From Beroe forskalii (Eukaryota > Ctenophora > Nuda > Beroida > Beroidae), in NCBI GenBank assembly GCA_011033025.1, contig WFMF01000031.1, forward strand, positions 744,001-808,000: a stretch of 64,000 nt of DNA. The letters run 5' to 3'. The position numbers and the translations under genes were made by a program. Below the pieces are notes generated by a model. That model saw only the letters and a program-made list of their open reading frames with translations, was not told the DNA's origin and did not search any database. Below, one piece after another: positions 34,851-47,700 of this stretch (position 1 is its first letter; the number at the start of each line of letters is the position of its first letter).

Positions 34851-35222
34851 AACATCATAAAACGCAATTTGAAGTGAACGTTATTCAGAATCCATTTCAT
34901 TTTGCTTTCATGAAATTATAGTAGAACTCTACCGAGACTCAATAATTCATCGATCACTCATTACTCAATTCTCATCCAAACAGTTCATAGGTCACTCAGT
35001 ATGTTAAGTTTACGCTTGATTTAACTTAATTAACGTAACATAAAATGTTATTCTACGTATTCAAGAACATTCCAAACTCAATCAATCCATAACTTCTGAA
35101 ACTTTGTTTTTTAAATAACTTCTATAGCATAGATCACACATCTTCATTTATTTCAATAAATAAGAAACACGTTCATACAGCACATTTCTCCATCACTTTT
35201 TCTCTTAATCACGTTCTAATTA
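34851..35222. other. intergenic, nothing recognised
   Basis: AT-rich DNA between the LINE tail and the stop codon of the TCEANC2-like gene. Confidence 0.5.
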
Positions 35223-36335
35223 TCACGTTTCTACGACCTCCTTGCTGGACGATGCCTGATTGCCCCTCTTCACCTCGAATACCTTCTGCCGCACCTTCAA
35301 CTTGTACGCCTTGTCTATCTTCATGTCATTCTCCACGTAGATCCTCTTCTCCCATAACTTAGCCTGTTCCTCGTCCTTCTTCACGTCCCCACTAGACGCC
35401 ATGTTTGATCTGAAGATATATAGAATCAATTAAATTTGAGATCATTAATGAGAACAAGTTATTGAAAATGCTGATGGGTACAGAATTAATTTATTACCTT
35501 GACCAAGAATGTGTTTTTCATTGCTCAAGAGCTGTTTAAAATCCACCAATTTAATCATTAAGATCATCTAACTGTCCAAACCAATGCAGTAAAATATCCT
35601 ATATATCAGGGCTAAAGTATATATCAGGGCTAAAGAATATAGCAGGGCAGAAAATTTTGACATAAGAATAAATTTATCCTATGAATTGGTTGTAATGGGT
35701 CAAATAGTTTACCTGAAGAGACCCACAGCTCGTTTCCTCACATCTTCATCCGCTCCTCCACTCTGCATCAGAAGAGATAACTTCTTCTTGTTGGTGTTAA
35801 CTACTGGGGCTACTGGTAACTCCTGAATCTTCCTCTTCCACTGCAGGAGAAAACAGGAATTTATAGTAATTGTGACATTACTGCCCAGCCCAATCCAGTT
35901 AAAATAATATTTAAGTATTATTATCAAACAATCTCAGAAGGCTGGCAAGTACTTTTCAGATAATATATCGTCTGAATTGATTGATATGTGCCAAGAAATT
36001 GATAATCAATTGATTACCTGGTCTACCAGGCTCTTAGCCTTCTCTGAGATGGTGGGATTGGAGTGTTTCCGTAGCGGACCTATAGCCCGTCCGATGCCTG
36101 TTTCTGTTAGTATCTGTACTGGAAGAGATTGCCCAGACTCTATTTCAGCCAGACAGTCCGTTATTTGTTTGTCTGAGGCGTGTTTACATTCCAGAATCTT
36201 CTTCAGTTCGAGAACCCTCTTGACGTCTATCACGCCTTTGAGGGATTGGAGAGTGGCTTGCTTGAGACGAGGTCGCTTAGCTCGTCTCATGTCCTCGACT
36301 TCGTCTCTAGATAGTCTCTTCACGTACTTATCCAT
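35223..36335 (-). CDS. TCEANC2: TCEANC2-like (TFIIS N-terminal domain protein)
   Basis: Exons 36018-36335, 35713-35840 and 35223-35409, in phase, give 210 residues; human TCEANC2 has about 208. It starts MDKYVKRLS. The TFIIS N-terminal (LW) domain covers about residues 25-115, with KQATLQSLKGVIDVKRVLE, ILTETGIGRAIGPLRKHSN and KSLVDQWKRK. The rest resembles the start of a TFIIS central domain (DEDVRKRAVGLFR ... AYKLKVRQKVFEVKR) and there is no zinc ribbon. The likely role is nuclear and linked to RNA polymerase II; the family's exact function is unsettled. A 3' splice site (CCTCACAG) ends 4 nt before the ATG, so a 5' UTR intron or trans-splice site is likely. A related TFIIS-N protein cannot be fully excluded, but the length and the MDK start favour TCEANC2. 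Confidence 0.85.
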
Positions 36336-38717
36336 GGTTCTGTGAGGATTGCATGACAGGGATTAGACGTAAATTAGATTTAAGATTATTTCAAACGACT
36401 GATTATTGAAGATAGACGTGTAAAAAGCAACATCGGTTTTGATCAATCATTCATAATTTCAGGAATAAATTCAGATGGATAATATAATTTTGGATAACCT
36501 GTACAGTCAATCAAAATTTTAAGATTTGGCGGTGATGAAGATAATTTGCACTGTACATATTATTGTGTAAGCAATAAATGCAACCTTTTGAAATTGAGTT
36601 GATATCATTTCACTATTCTAGTATAGTTGTTACATAGAATTGAAAATTAATTTTCAAAAAGTTACTAATGCATATTGTTAAAATTATCATGCGAATAATC
36701 AAATAACAGTCAAATTAACTATCAAAATATCAAAATTCAAACTTCATATCATGGTTCTTTCTAGCTCTTTTATTTTCCTGCACGAAAAGTTCTTCAGTTT
36801 TAAATAATAAATATCCACATTGCCTTTATACTGAGGCGTAGCCAGCCGCCAGGGGGAAGGCGACACAGGCGGCTGCCTCCCCCTTTTTCTCCTTTTGGGT
36901 GGAAATTGCGAAAATTTTGTTCATTTTGTTTTAGTGAGAGCTTCGAGCCAGCTGTTTCCCATGACAAACACACCCATATGTCATTTATGATAGTAATCAA
37001 TGGCAATGCACAGGATTTCTAAAGATTATGCCTTTTATTGACAAGTTCTCAATTGTTGAATCATTCTTTTCCATTTCCTACGAAATATTCTTTTCTTTTT
37101 CCTGCAACAGTTACATCGTCTGTTTCGTTTATCAGACGATCTAAATTTGAGTCAGCTGTAGCAGGGACATGCTTTTAGTTTTGAGGTCGATTGATATCGC
37201 TAATAGATGAAAATTTGATGTTGAAAAGTTTATTTCATGAACTATGAAATGGTTTGGTAGTTATGAAGATTTTGATTTTAGGTAGGAAAACAGAGGCTCT
37301 ATGTGAGGCTATTTTACCATATTCCCTGCATGGGACTACACGCCCCCCCCCCCCTAGGGGGGGCCAGGCCCCCCCTAGTTTTCAAAAGGCCCCATGTAGA
37401 AAAATCTTAGGGGGGGGGACTTGGCCCTACCTAGGATTTTCTCAAAAATGTGAACATCGAAAGGAAGTTAAAATTTAGTTCAGTAAGAAAGAAATTTTCC
37501 TGAAATTCACCTTTTTCAGATTTAAATCAATCAATAAAACACCATTTTAAGTGTATGTTTATGCAAAAAAGTGAAAATTACGGCTATGAAAATCGAAAAT
37601 TTGCTTATGTAAATTTTGGCCCCCCGCAGTTTTCAAAAGGCCCCCCCCCCTAGAAAAAATCTGGGGGGGGGCCTTGGCCCCCACTTACTCGAAAAAGTGT
37701 GTAATGGCATGATTCCCTGTAGCAGTAAGACGACCGTAGCGACACATTCTAGTCTTTCCCAATGAAAACCTAGACCATATCTTGCTCTTAGGAATATCTC
37801 GAACAAATTTGAGGACTATAGGTTATTTTCAAACCTACGGAAGGGCAAGAAAACTGTCATTTTGACAAATCGCTTGAATAGCGTGATAACAGTGCGTAAA
37901 ATAAGGCAGCTCACTATTTTGAAGGCAGAATCCAGAAAACTCGCAATTTCCACTTGAAGGTTGGAGAATGTTTCAAGCTAATTATCGGAATCACTAAATA
38001 TGCAAAAACACCATGAGCAGGCCCGAGATTATGCGAGGTCAGCTTTGCTGAGACAGTAGAGAATATTGCCTCACTTGTGTTTTACAGATTTTTCATGGGT
38101 TACCTATGTTTAATAGAAGCAGCTAACTGGAGAAAGGATGATGTTTTACAATGCCTAAGGATGCTGAGTCACCCATTGAGACCCATGTCAATGCTGTTTG
38201 GAGTGACCTGAAAACCACGTTCTACCCCCCATAATGCGCTCATTCTGCATATATTCGTTGATTTCCGAACTACCGAAAAACGTTCTCAGACCTAGTGTAC
38301 TATTTACTTCACACTATGTTACAGATCAGGGTATATTCGAATGCGACAATATTTAATATTACTTCACTTTTTTGAATTCCCTAAAACTAGAAGTTACAAC
38401 TGTCAACTGAGCAAATCAGTGCAATACTTCAATAGTTTGGCAACATGACAGAAATTCCGAGATAGGCTAGGGTGTAACTACGGGGCCATCCATAAAGCAT
38501 ATTCACAAACATAAATACTTCACGTTACCATTCTCATTAAAAGTCATTCGCTCATTGAATAAACCTATTTCATGCAAATATTAGCACATGCATCCGTTTT
38601 CCTCATCTATTAGACCCAGGCTTCCTTTCTAATGTGATATTATATGCAAACTAGAGGGTTCTTTTCAAAAGACTAAAAGAACCCTATGGTAGGGTTCTTT
38701 TACTCTTTTGATAACAA
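36336..38717. other. intergenic region with short GC-rich repeat fragments
   Basis: Mostly AT-rich. Two C/G-rich fragments are embedded: 36835-36900 (GCCGCCAGGGGGAAGG and the near complement GGCGGCTGCCTCCCCC) and 37338-37690 with several runs of 7-12 C or G around CTAGGGGGGGCC. These resemble the poly-C element at 908-1708. A small hairpin, AGGGTTCTTTT with AAAAGAACCCT, lies at about 38657-38694. No gene recognised. Confidence 0.5.
36340..36341 (-). promoter_or_regulatory. 3' splice site 4 nt before the TCEANC2-like start codon
   Basis: On the minus strand AATCCTCACAG ends here, followed by AACC and the ATG. No matching upstream exon was recognised, so the partner may be a distant 5' UTR exon or a spliced leader. 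Confidence 0.5.
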
Positions 38718-41700
38718 CTAAGAGCAAGAGTCTATAGTGTGAGACGTTACGATGTCCATCATTGTTCTACAATGTGATGCGATCTCGGTAATGTCTTTTA
38801 GTGCCGCTTTCTTGTTATCCTGAAAGGAAAAGAGGTAGACATGCTAAGTAAAGGGACAATAACCTGTTCTCCTTCTTCCAACACACCCGCTTCTCCCCCA
38901 CACTAATAACCGGTCTGCCACTCCGCACGAAGGCCCCCACTAGCCGCATCATCAGGACAGCCAGCTTCCTGTCCTGTGCCGTCCACCTGTCCCGGTACTG
39001 AGGGTTGGAGTAGGGGGAGGTGGTGCTGAGGGGTAGTCCGAACACGTAGGAGAGGTCAGCCCCGTGGGTAACGCCCAGCCAGTCCGAACCCAGGTCTCCT
39101 GATACGCTGCACGTGGAAGATTGAAATTATTCCACGGGTTATTTTCTCAAGATTAAGTTCAAACTTCGTCACTCAATTGGTTGAAAGGGAATTCTTGGAC
39201 TTAGGCATTGAATCGTTCATTGAGTCCCCAAAACACCAATTAAGTAACGAGGAATTGGTTTTACTGACGTTGGTGAGAGGAAGTTGAAGAGATACTGGTA
39301 GACGGGGCTGCCTGATTGGGAGAGCGTGTCAGCAGTGAGTATCTGGGGACAGAAGAGCAACCAGTCTCCGATTAGCTGACTGAGACTCTCTTTCAGCGGG
39401 GTGGACTGATCTCCCGTGTAAAACTGAGGATGTAGAGCGTTAGATTGAGAAAAACTGAGGATGTAATGCAGTAGAATGAGGAAAAATGAGGATGTAGAAT
39501 GATGTTGATGCTTTGAACGATAGTCGATAACGCGGACAAATGTGAGGTTGGTTAATCTGATAGAAAAAAGTGCGAAGTGTGCCAGTTCGAATCTGTGATG
39601 ATCATAACAATAAAGGAATCACACAAATTGTAGTACCTGAATAAGTTTATCCTTGCCTTCGTCACTCATACACGGGAACTGAGCGAGACTGTTACCAAAA
39701 CTCAATGAATCCAGATTAGTCACGCTAGGTAAACTGTCCTGAAGATAGGTATGCTTGACCTAGCATTGAGCAGCTTGAAAAAGGACAAAATTCTATTAGC
39801 AGAAACGTTGTTTCTCTTTAAACTTTACTGTTACAAAAACCCAAAGCATTTCAATGAAATTGATTGCAATACTTCAAAATTTATATACTTGTTACATGAA
39901 TAGATGATTTGAAATTTCAATGAATTTCAATGAAATTTCTGTGACTATCGTCTTTACTAGAGAGATGGTTTCTGCGCATATATGCTCTTATGAGAATTAC
40001 TCACCGAAGTTAGCTTCAGGGAAATGCCGTTTATTTCTCCAAAGAACTTGGTCGGAGTCAAGCCCTCGTCTTTACAGATACCACTTAGCATAGGTCCTGA
40101 AAATTATTCCTACAGCAAAATGTGTTACAATATCAACTACCAATATTACTGAAGTGTCTAACTTTAAAAAGTAGTGATTAATTACTAAAATTTACTCAAT
40201 CAACTCACTGTGAGAGTAGTTCCCTGATTTTAAGACTTGCTGAGGGTCCCCCATCACCAGCAAACCATCAGCCACGGGAGGCCACGTATCCAAAGGATCC
40301 ACCTCGTCATCGATCAGGCCGTGCATCACATCTGAAAAGGAGTGATAACTAAATGCATAATCACAGATCTGAAAAGAAATGATGGCTCAATGCATCATAT
40401 CTGAAAAGAGGTGATGACTCAATGCATCACGTCATCTTAAAAGGGATGATTGTACATTACATCTGAAGAAGGGTGATGACAAAATGCATTACATCTGAAA
40501 AAGAAGTGTTGAAAAATTGCATCACATCTGAAAATGAGTGATGCATAAATGCACCACATTTGAAAAGAAGACAAAACAAAATGCCCCATGAAATCACACG
40601 TAACAACTTAGAAAGTAGCTGTTACTGCTTGAGCACGAAAAAACTTCGTAACTTCTCTTGACACAGATGCCCCCCCCCCCATTTCGCCTGCTTTTTTACC
40701 ATTCATCTTTCTTGCCTCAAAAACCCTCCCTCCTGCTCTCCTGACTCCTTTCATTGCACCGGACACCGTAAGGTCCCATTAATATAACTGTGATTACAGG
40801 AGTTTCCAGGAATTTTTTAAAAGGAAAAAAGCAATCGACAGGAATATTCAACATCATAGCAACAGTTTTTAATGGAATCTTTGACTAAGATTTTATAACG
40901 TACTGTGGAAAACAGGACTACTCCCGGCTCAAGGGACCATCATTAAAAAACAAATTTGCCGAAAAGATTGTATTCTGTTAGTGGATTCAAATCTTTTTTG
41001 AGCGTCTTCTTTTTACAACTTGTGAGTCCCAATAAATATTCAATTCTCAAGAAGATTTTCATGAGAAAAATGCGATGGCAAAAATACGATATATATATAT
41101 ATATTTATCCAAGACGTCAGTCCGCATTAATTACTTCACTTTCTACTTTACTATTACAATAGGTATTAACTTTATGAAAGGACCCAGTCTGAAAAGCAAT
41201 TTATGTTACTCTTGTAGTTTGAGCAAAAATGAGGCAGTTACGAAGGAGCAAATTGGATTTGGTTGTTACTTATAAATTATGTTATAAATTACATTTGGCC
41301 CTGATGCTCAAAAAATCATGCAGTCCAAGGGGTTGATTCGGCACCGAATTAATTTTCGAGAATTTGCTTCGCGAGGCGCAAGGATAGAGAGCTTTTGTAT
41401 TCCTGTATGTTCTTGTAAGGGTTGAATTGCTTAGTGAATTTAGAGTTTTAGGTGGGCAGACTGGCAGAGGTCTATTCGCTGCGTTTCAGTTCAAGGCATG
41501 CATAAGTGGCAAACGGACTTAATAGGTCTATAATTTAACTCAAAGACAAGCTTCTATCGGGTCCATTCTGCGATTTTTCCCGAGGATGCATCGAGAGATC
41601 GAGGAATTTTCTATGAATTATAGACACTGCTGAAAATTATCCAGGTTCCTTGTTCACCGAAGGTCGTTTGAGCAAATTGCTTATAATTGGAAGGATCTAG

Positions 41701-44700
41701 AAACCTTTGAAAACAAACCCACGCGAAGGATTAATTACTAAACCCACGGTGGTGCTTGCAATGTTCTGAAATAGATGAACAGTTGATCTCCAGTGTCCTG
41801 TTTCGAATAGTTACAAGTTTAGATCGCTGAGATGACCTACCTATAACCAATAAATAGAATCTATCAGCAAAACAGTCAACAGGCCTATTTGCTGTTTGAT
41901 AATAATTCCTATCTCCGAATTCATTTTACTATTTTCAATCTAATTTATTAAAGTTTTTACCGATGCTATTTTTGATATTGATTTTATGATATTATAATTT
42001 TAACATTTCGGCACATTGCCAGCCCCACCGTGGGTTTCACACCAACAAACAACGAATTCAGACATGAAATAGTGTGAAACACAGACGTGCACATAAGCAA
42101 GATGAAATCCAAGACCGACACTGATTTAAACCTGCCCTGGATCATGATGGTTTTCCTTTGCGCAGTGAATGTCTGTACATGTCGTCAAAAAGGTTTAATT
42201 GAATCGTAATTTTCATAAATTAATTATTTTGAAAAATTGCGTATTTATTTATGAATGAAGCTAGTTCAGATTTTTGTGGCATTTTAGATTTCATCCAGAA
42301 ATTTATCACCGATAGGTACTAGGTTAATAACTGTTCATCATTTATATATATATATATGGATAGCCAAAAACAATTGAAATTGTTTGGGTTTCGCAGCCAC
42401 TACAGTACCTAAAATTATACGATTAAAAGTGTTGATATGAATTTTAATCGCAGCCCGGTCGTGGCGGTGCATTTTGGTTTCAAAGCTAATCGATTTGAAG
42501 ATTCACGTTTTTCAAAGTTATTAAGGGGCTAGAACGTCTAACACATTTCTGTGTTTAGGTACAGCTCGATCCTGACAAAGTCAAAGACGGATTTACACAA
42601 TCAATGAAATTGTGGTAGTCTGCTACCACAGTGCACCGCCACGACCGGGCTGCGATTAAAATTCATATCAACACTTTTAATCGTATAATTTTAGGTACTG
42701 TAGTGGCTGCGAAACCCAAACAATTTCAATTGTTTTTGGCTATCCATATCACTCTTTTTTGGCAAAAAAACTTACTACATCCAGTACAAGTTGAGATAAT
42801 TGCTTTAATTAGTCAATTATTTCATTAAAGCAGTTTACAACCGGTACTCAAATATAATGTACAAAACGTAACTTCGGCTCTAGTAAATAATACCGTTAGA
42901 TTTAAGTCGGTATCATTTTTAATTTTTGAGCTATACGAGATAATTATTTTTAATTGGCCAATTATTCAATTACGCGGTTGACAACCTGTACTCAAATTAT
43001 CGTATAATCCGTAATTTTCATCTAGTTAACGATGCCGTTAGAATTAAGTCGTTATCATCTTTTGTTTTCGAGTTATACACGATAATTACTTTTAATTGGT
43101 CAATTATCTCATTAGCGGTTCAGAACAGGTACTGCCAGTTAACCGTATAAAACAAAAATTTTGGCTCTAGTTAATGATGCCGTTAGAATTAAGTCGTTAT
43201 CATCTTTTGTTTTCGAGTTATACACGATAATTACTTTAATTGGCCAATTATCTCATTAGGCGGTTGAGAACCGGTACTCAAGTTAAATTTCATGTCGATT
43301 CACCTGCTCAGCCAAATGGTAACTATACCAACTAGAGGAAACAACATCCTGGACCTGGTACTTTGTAACAACGACCGATTAGTTTCAGATGTCAAAGCTG
43401 AACCAACTGAAATATCGGACCATGATGCAGTCAGCGTTCTACTGTCCTTCACTCCTGGTACTATGGAGGATCACCAGGCTTCATATCTCGACGAAATGAA
43501 CTTTCGGTCTCTGGACTTTAGCAACGCAGATTTCGAGAAACTGAATGGAATGTTCACAGATGTTAATTGGAAGGAAATGCGAGCAACAGGCACATTCGAG
43601 GAATTCCCTACCAAGCTCAATCAAGCAATTCTTGATGTGTGCCTGAAGAATGTCCCTCGTAAACGACCTCCAACTGGCAAGCCAAAGCTTTACAATTCGC
43701 TCAGAAGGAAGAAGTCAAAGCTCAAAAGCCGTCTCTCTCTGCTGCTAAGTGCTCGGGTAACTCGAATCAGCAACTTGAAGATGAGATAGGGCTGGTATGC
43801 TATGATATCAAGGAGGCTATAGTTAAGCACCTCGATCAAGGTGAGAAACGCGCTGTTGAGAGGATAAAAACCAACCCGAAAAATATTTCTACTCCTACGC
43901 CAAGTCCTTTTCAAAAGGTGAAGCAGAGCATAACGACTCTTCTGAATAGTGACAAGGAACTGGTAACTGACCGGAAGGAACTCGCTAACATTCTGCAGCA
44001 ACAGTTTTGCTCAGTGTTCAGCGATCCAAACTGCCCGGACAAATCTGCCCCTTCCTTCACTGTGCCACCTCTCACCAGCCACGACACTGAGCTTGTGCTG
44101 ACGTTGAGAGCATAGAGGAGGCCATAGCCGAATAAAGCTTGACTCTGCCCCAGGTCCCTGATGGATTGCCTGCTGTCCTACTGAAGAAGTGTGCATCCAG
44201 TCTCAGCATAATCCCGATTCATCTACTTTGGTCTGAGTCCATGTCATCAGGCGTTGTGCCTGTTTTTACAAGAAAGGGCTTGTCACGCCACTTTTCAAAG
44301 AAAGGCAGCAGGTGCGAAGCAGTTAACTACAGACCTGTTACCCTGACTACTCATGTCGTCAAAGTTTATGAAAGGGTGATCAGGAAACATATGGTGGAAC
44401 ATCTCGAAAACCAACAATCTTCCTGACTGAAAAACAGCACTGGTTTCAGATCTAACAGAAGCTGTCTGACACAAAATGCTAGATCACTTTGACGATATAT
44501 TTGAAGGGTTCACTCGTGGTGAAGACACGGACTCCATCTATCTGAGACTACGCTAAGGCATTCGATAAAGTCGACTTGAATCTCCTTATCAAGAAACTGA
44601 AGAGGCCGGGTTCCATCCAAAGCTCATCGATTGGATCCAGTCCTTCCTACATGATCGTGAGCAAGTTGTAGTTCTTGATGGCGTGCACTCTGATAGTGCC

Positions 44701-47700
44701 TTAGTTCTCAGCGGTGTACCTCAAGGAAGTGTTCTAGGACCGCTGCTATTCATCCTCTTCATCAACGATTTGGAACAGGTGGTGCTTTCATCGAATGAGT
44801 TTCTTTGCAGATGACACGAGAGTCTCCAAGCAGATTGGTTGTTATGATGACTGTAGGCTACTGCAAGATGATTTGTTCAGAATTCTTGACTGGTCACGTG
44901 CCAATAACATGAAACTTCATGAACAAAGTTCGATTTACTGAATCACCTCCATAACAAGCAAAAAGTTCTTCCTGGAGCTTCTTTCTTTGCCGAAGCGTTG
45001 CATTACAAAGGTATCCAATGAGGAAGTGCTTTATCCTGTCGAGAATGTCCGAGACCTCGGTACAGGTAGCAAGTGATCTTAGCTGGTCTAGACACATAGC
45101 GAGCATGGTAACCAAGGCAAGGAGAGTACGCTGTCTTGGGTGTTCAGTGTCTTTAAAACTCGCGACAGCTTTTGTGATGACCACTATGTACAAGTCACTG
45201 GTTAGTACACTCGAATACTGCTGTCCATTGTGGAACCCAAGCAAGGTGTGTGTGATATCCAGCTGATTGGAAGGAGGAGTCCAAAAGGACCTTTACTAGC
45301 CGGGTATATGGCCTACGTCATCTGAACTACTGGGAGAGACTGAAGAAGCTTAACTTGATGTCACTGCAACGCAGACGGAAAGGGCACATCATTCTGATGA
45401 TGTGGAAGATTTTCCATAAAGTTGTTCCTAACTGCTGCAACATCCAGTTCAACATGACATCAAGGTATGGTGCAGTAGCAGCGATTCCTCCCTTGTCTGG
45501 GGTCAAGCTCATTGGCCAATCAGACTCTCTATGACAGATCCTTTTCAGTCTTAGGTCCAAAACTGTGGAACAAAGTACCGAGCACTATTAAAGCAGTCGA
45601 TAATTTTGACACGTTTAAATCGTACTTATCGAACTACATTGCTTTGATACCGGACACCCCTCCGGTCGCCGGGTACTGCTGCAACTGGTCTAACTCTCTG
45701 GTAGACTACTCACCAGCGCGGTGGTCGGAACTCTGATGACCCTACGACTCAACGAAAACTCAACCAAGTTACCAAGTTAGTTACGTATAAAGCGTTATTT
45801 TGGCTTAAGTTAATGATATCGTTGGAATAAAGTCGCTATCATTTCTACTTTCGGAGCTATAAGCGATAATTACTTTAATTGGCCAATTATATCATTAGCC
45901 GGTTGAAAACCGGTACTCAAATTAAAGCATATAACGTCATTTTGGCTTTAGTTAATGATACCGTTGGAATTAAGTCGCTATCATTTCTACTTTCGGAGTT
46001 ATACGCGATAATTACTTTAATTGGTCAATTATCTCATTAGGCGGTTGAAAACCGGTACGCAAATTAAACACATATAACGTTATTGTGGCTCTAGTTAATG
46101 ATACCGTTAGAATTAAGTCGCTATCATTTTTACTTTCTGAGTTATAAGCGATAATTACTTTAATTGGTCAATTATCTCATTAGGCGGTTGAAAACCGGTA
46201 CGCAAATTAAATACATATAACGTTATTATGGCTCTAGTTAATGATACCGTTGGAATTAAGCCGCTATCATTTTTAATTTCTGAGTTATAAGCGATAATTA
46301 CTTTAATTGGTCAATTATCCAATTAAGGATTTGCGAAAATATTTTTAACATGCCCTAGTGCACGCACCTCATTCTAAAGTTTCAAATGCCGTTTAGATTA
46401 CGGTTCTATCTTTTATGGTTCTCCCGTGAAGTGTTTTCCCGTTTTGTGGTGGGAGGAGGAGTCGTCGTCGTCGTCGTCGTCGTACCGTCCATAACACACT
46501 ATTTTTGGCAAAACAGGATTTTTTTTGATAATTTATTGTGAAAAAACGGTGCGACCGATTTTCATGAAATTTTCAGGGATTGTTCTTTATACAAAGGACT
46601 ACAACTGTGCAAATTTTCATGTCCAACAGAGCTCGTTAACATGTCTAAAAACGCGACTCGAAAATCGCGATTTTCGCAAATCACTGTATTTTTATATAGT
46701 GGGCGCTGGCAAACTCATTTTTCAAAACATGAAAATTGGTTCCGCTACGACTTTCAGCACTTCGTGCTGGTACTGCTGGCTCTTTTACTGGTCGGCCAGC
46801 AGTCCCGGCCTCGGGCCGGGACTGCTGCCATCGGCCCTTCGGGCCGATGGCAGCATCCCCGCCCTTTGGGCGGGGTTGCTGATCGTTCGGAGATGCCTTC
46901 GGGCCGAGGGCATCTGCCCTTCGGGCAGATGCCCTCGTCCAGAGACCCCATAACGTGGCCGCGAGCGCTTGCCAGCGCCCTGATATATGTATATATATAT
47001 ATAGCTGATATTTTCATATACCTGATATTTGTATTTTCCTACATTTATCTACTTAATCTCATTGCAGATTCTCAGAATGCACTATTTAACTATTTTTCAA
47101 AAAGCATTCTAACTATTAAACTTATTAAAGTGAAACGGATTTTTCCCTTCAGGAGCGGTTATACCAAGTGTGTCCATTTGAGATGGGAGTCCCGCTATCT
47201 CACAGCATTTGCAAGGAGAAGGGCCATGATAGGGCTGTGCAATGGTTCCAAATCAACACTCGTTTGCGCCCAGTCTTTGATTACATGGCAAAAACTGCTG
47301 GTAGGTACAGATGAAGTTTGTAATAAATAGCGAGCTTATAATTTCTGAAGATTCAATTTCCACTAAATCCATGTGTTCTTCAAGTTCCAAGGATATGATG
47401 GTCTAGTAATAGGTATCAACCCGGCCCTAAAATCAAACTTAAATAAATTATTATGCTGTTATGTTTAAGTGTTCATTCTTTCCTCTCCAGACTCTAATTC
47501 TCTTTTGCGAGCACCCTACATGAAGATAAAATGCCCTGAAAAGGCAACACATCCCAGTCAGTGTGTCTATTCACTAACTGAAGACCGCGAAGCTTGTTTT
47601 ACCTTCACTCCGAGGAGATCAATGAATATTGCTCTAGGCTTGGTCTGCCAGCCCAAAACCAGGTAATGATCAATTAACTGGACGGGGGCGAAAGAGCGCC

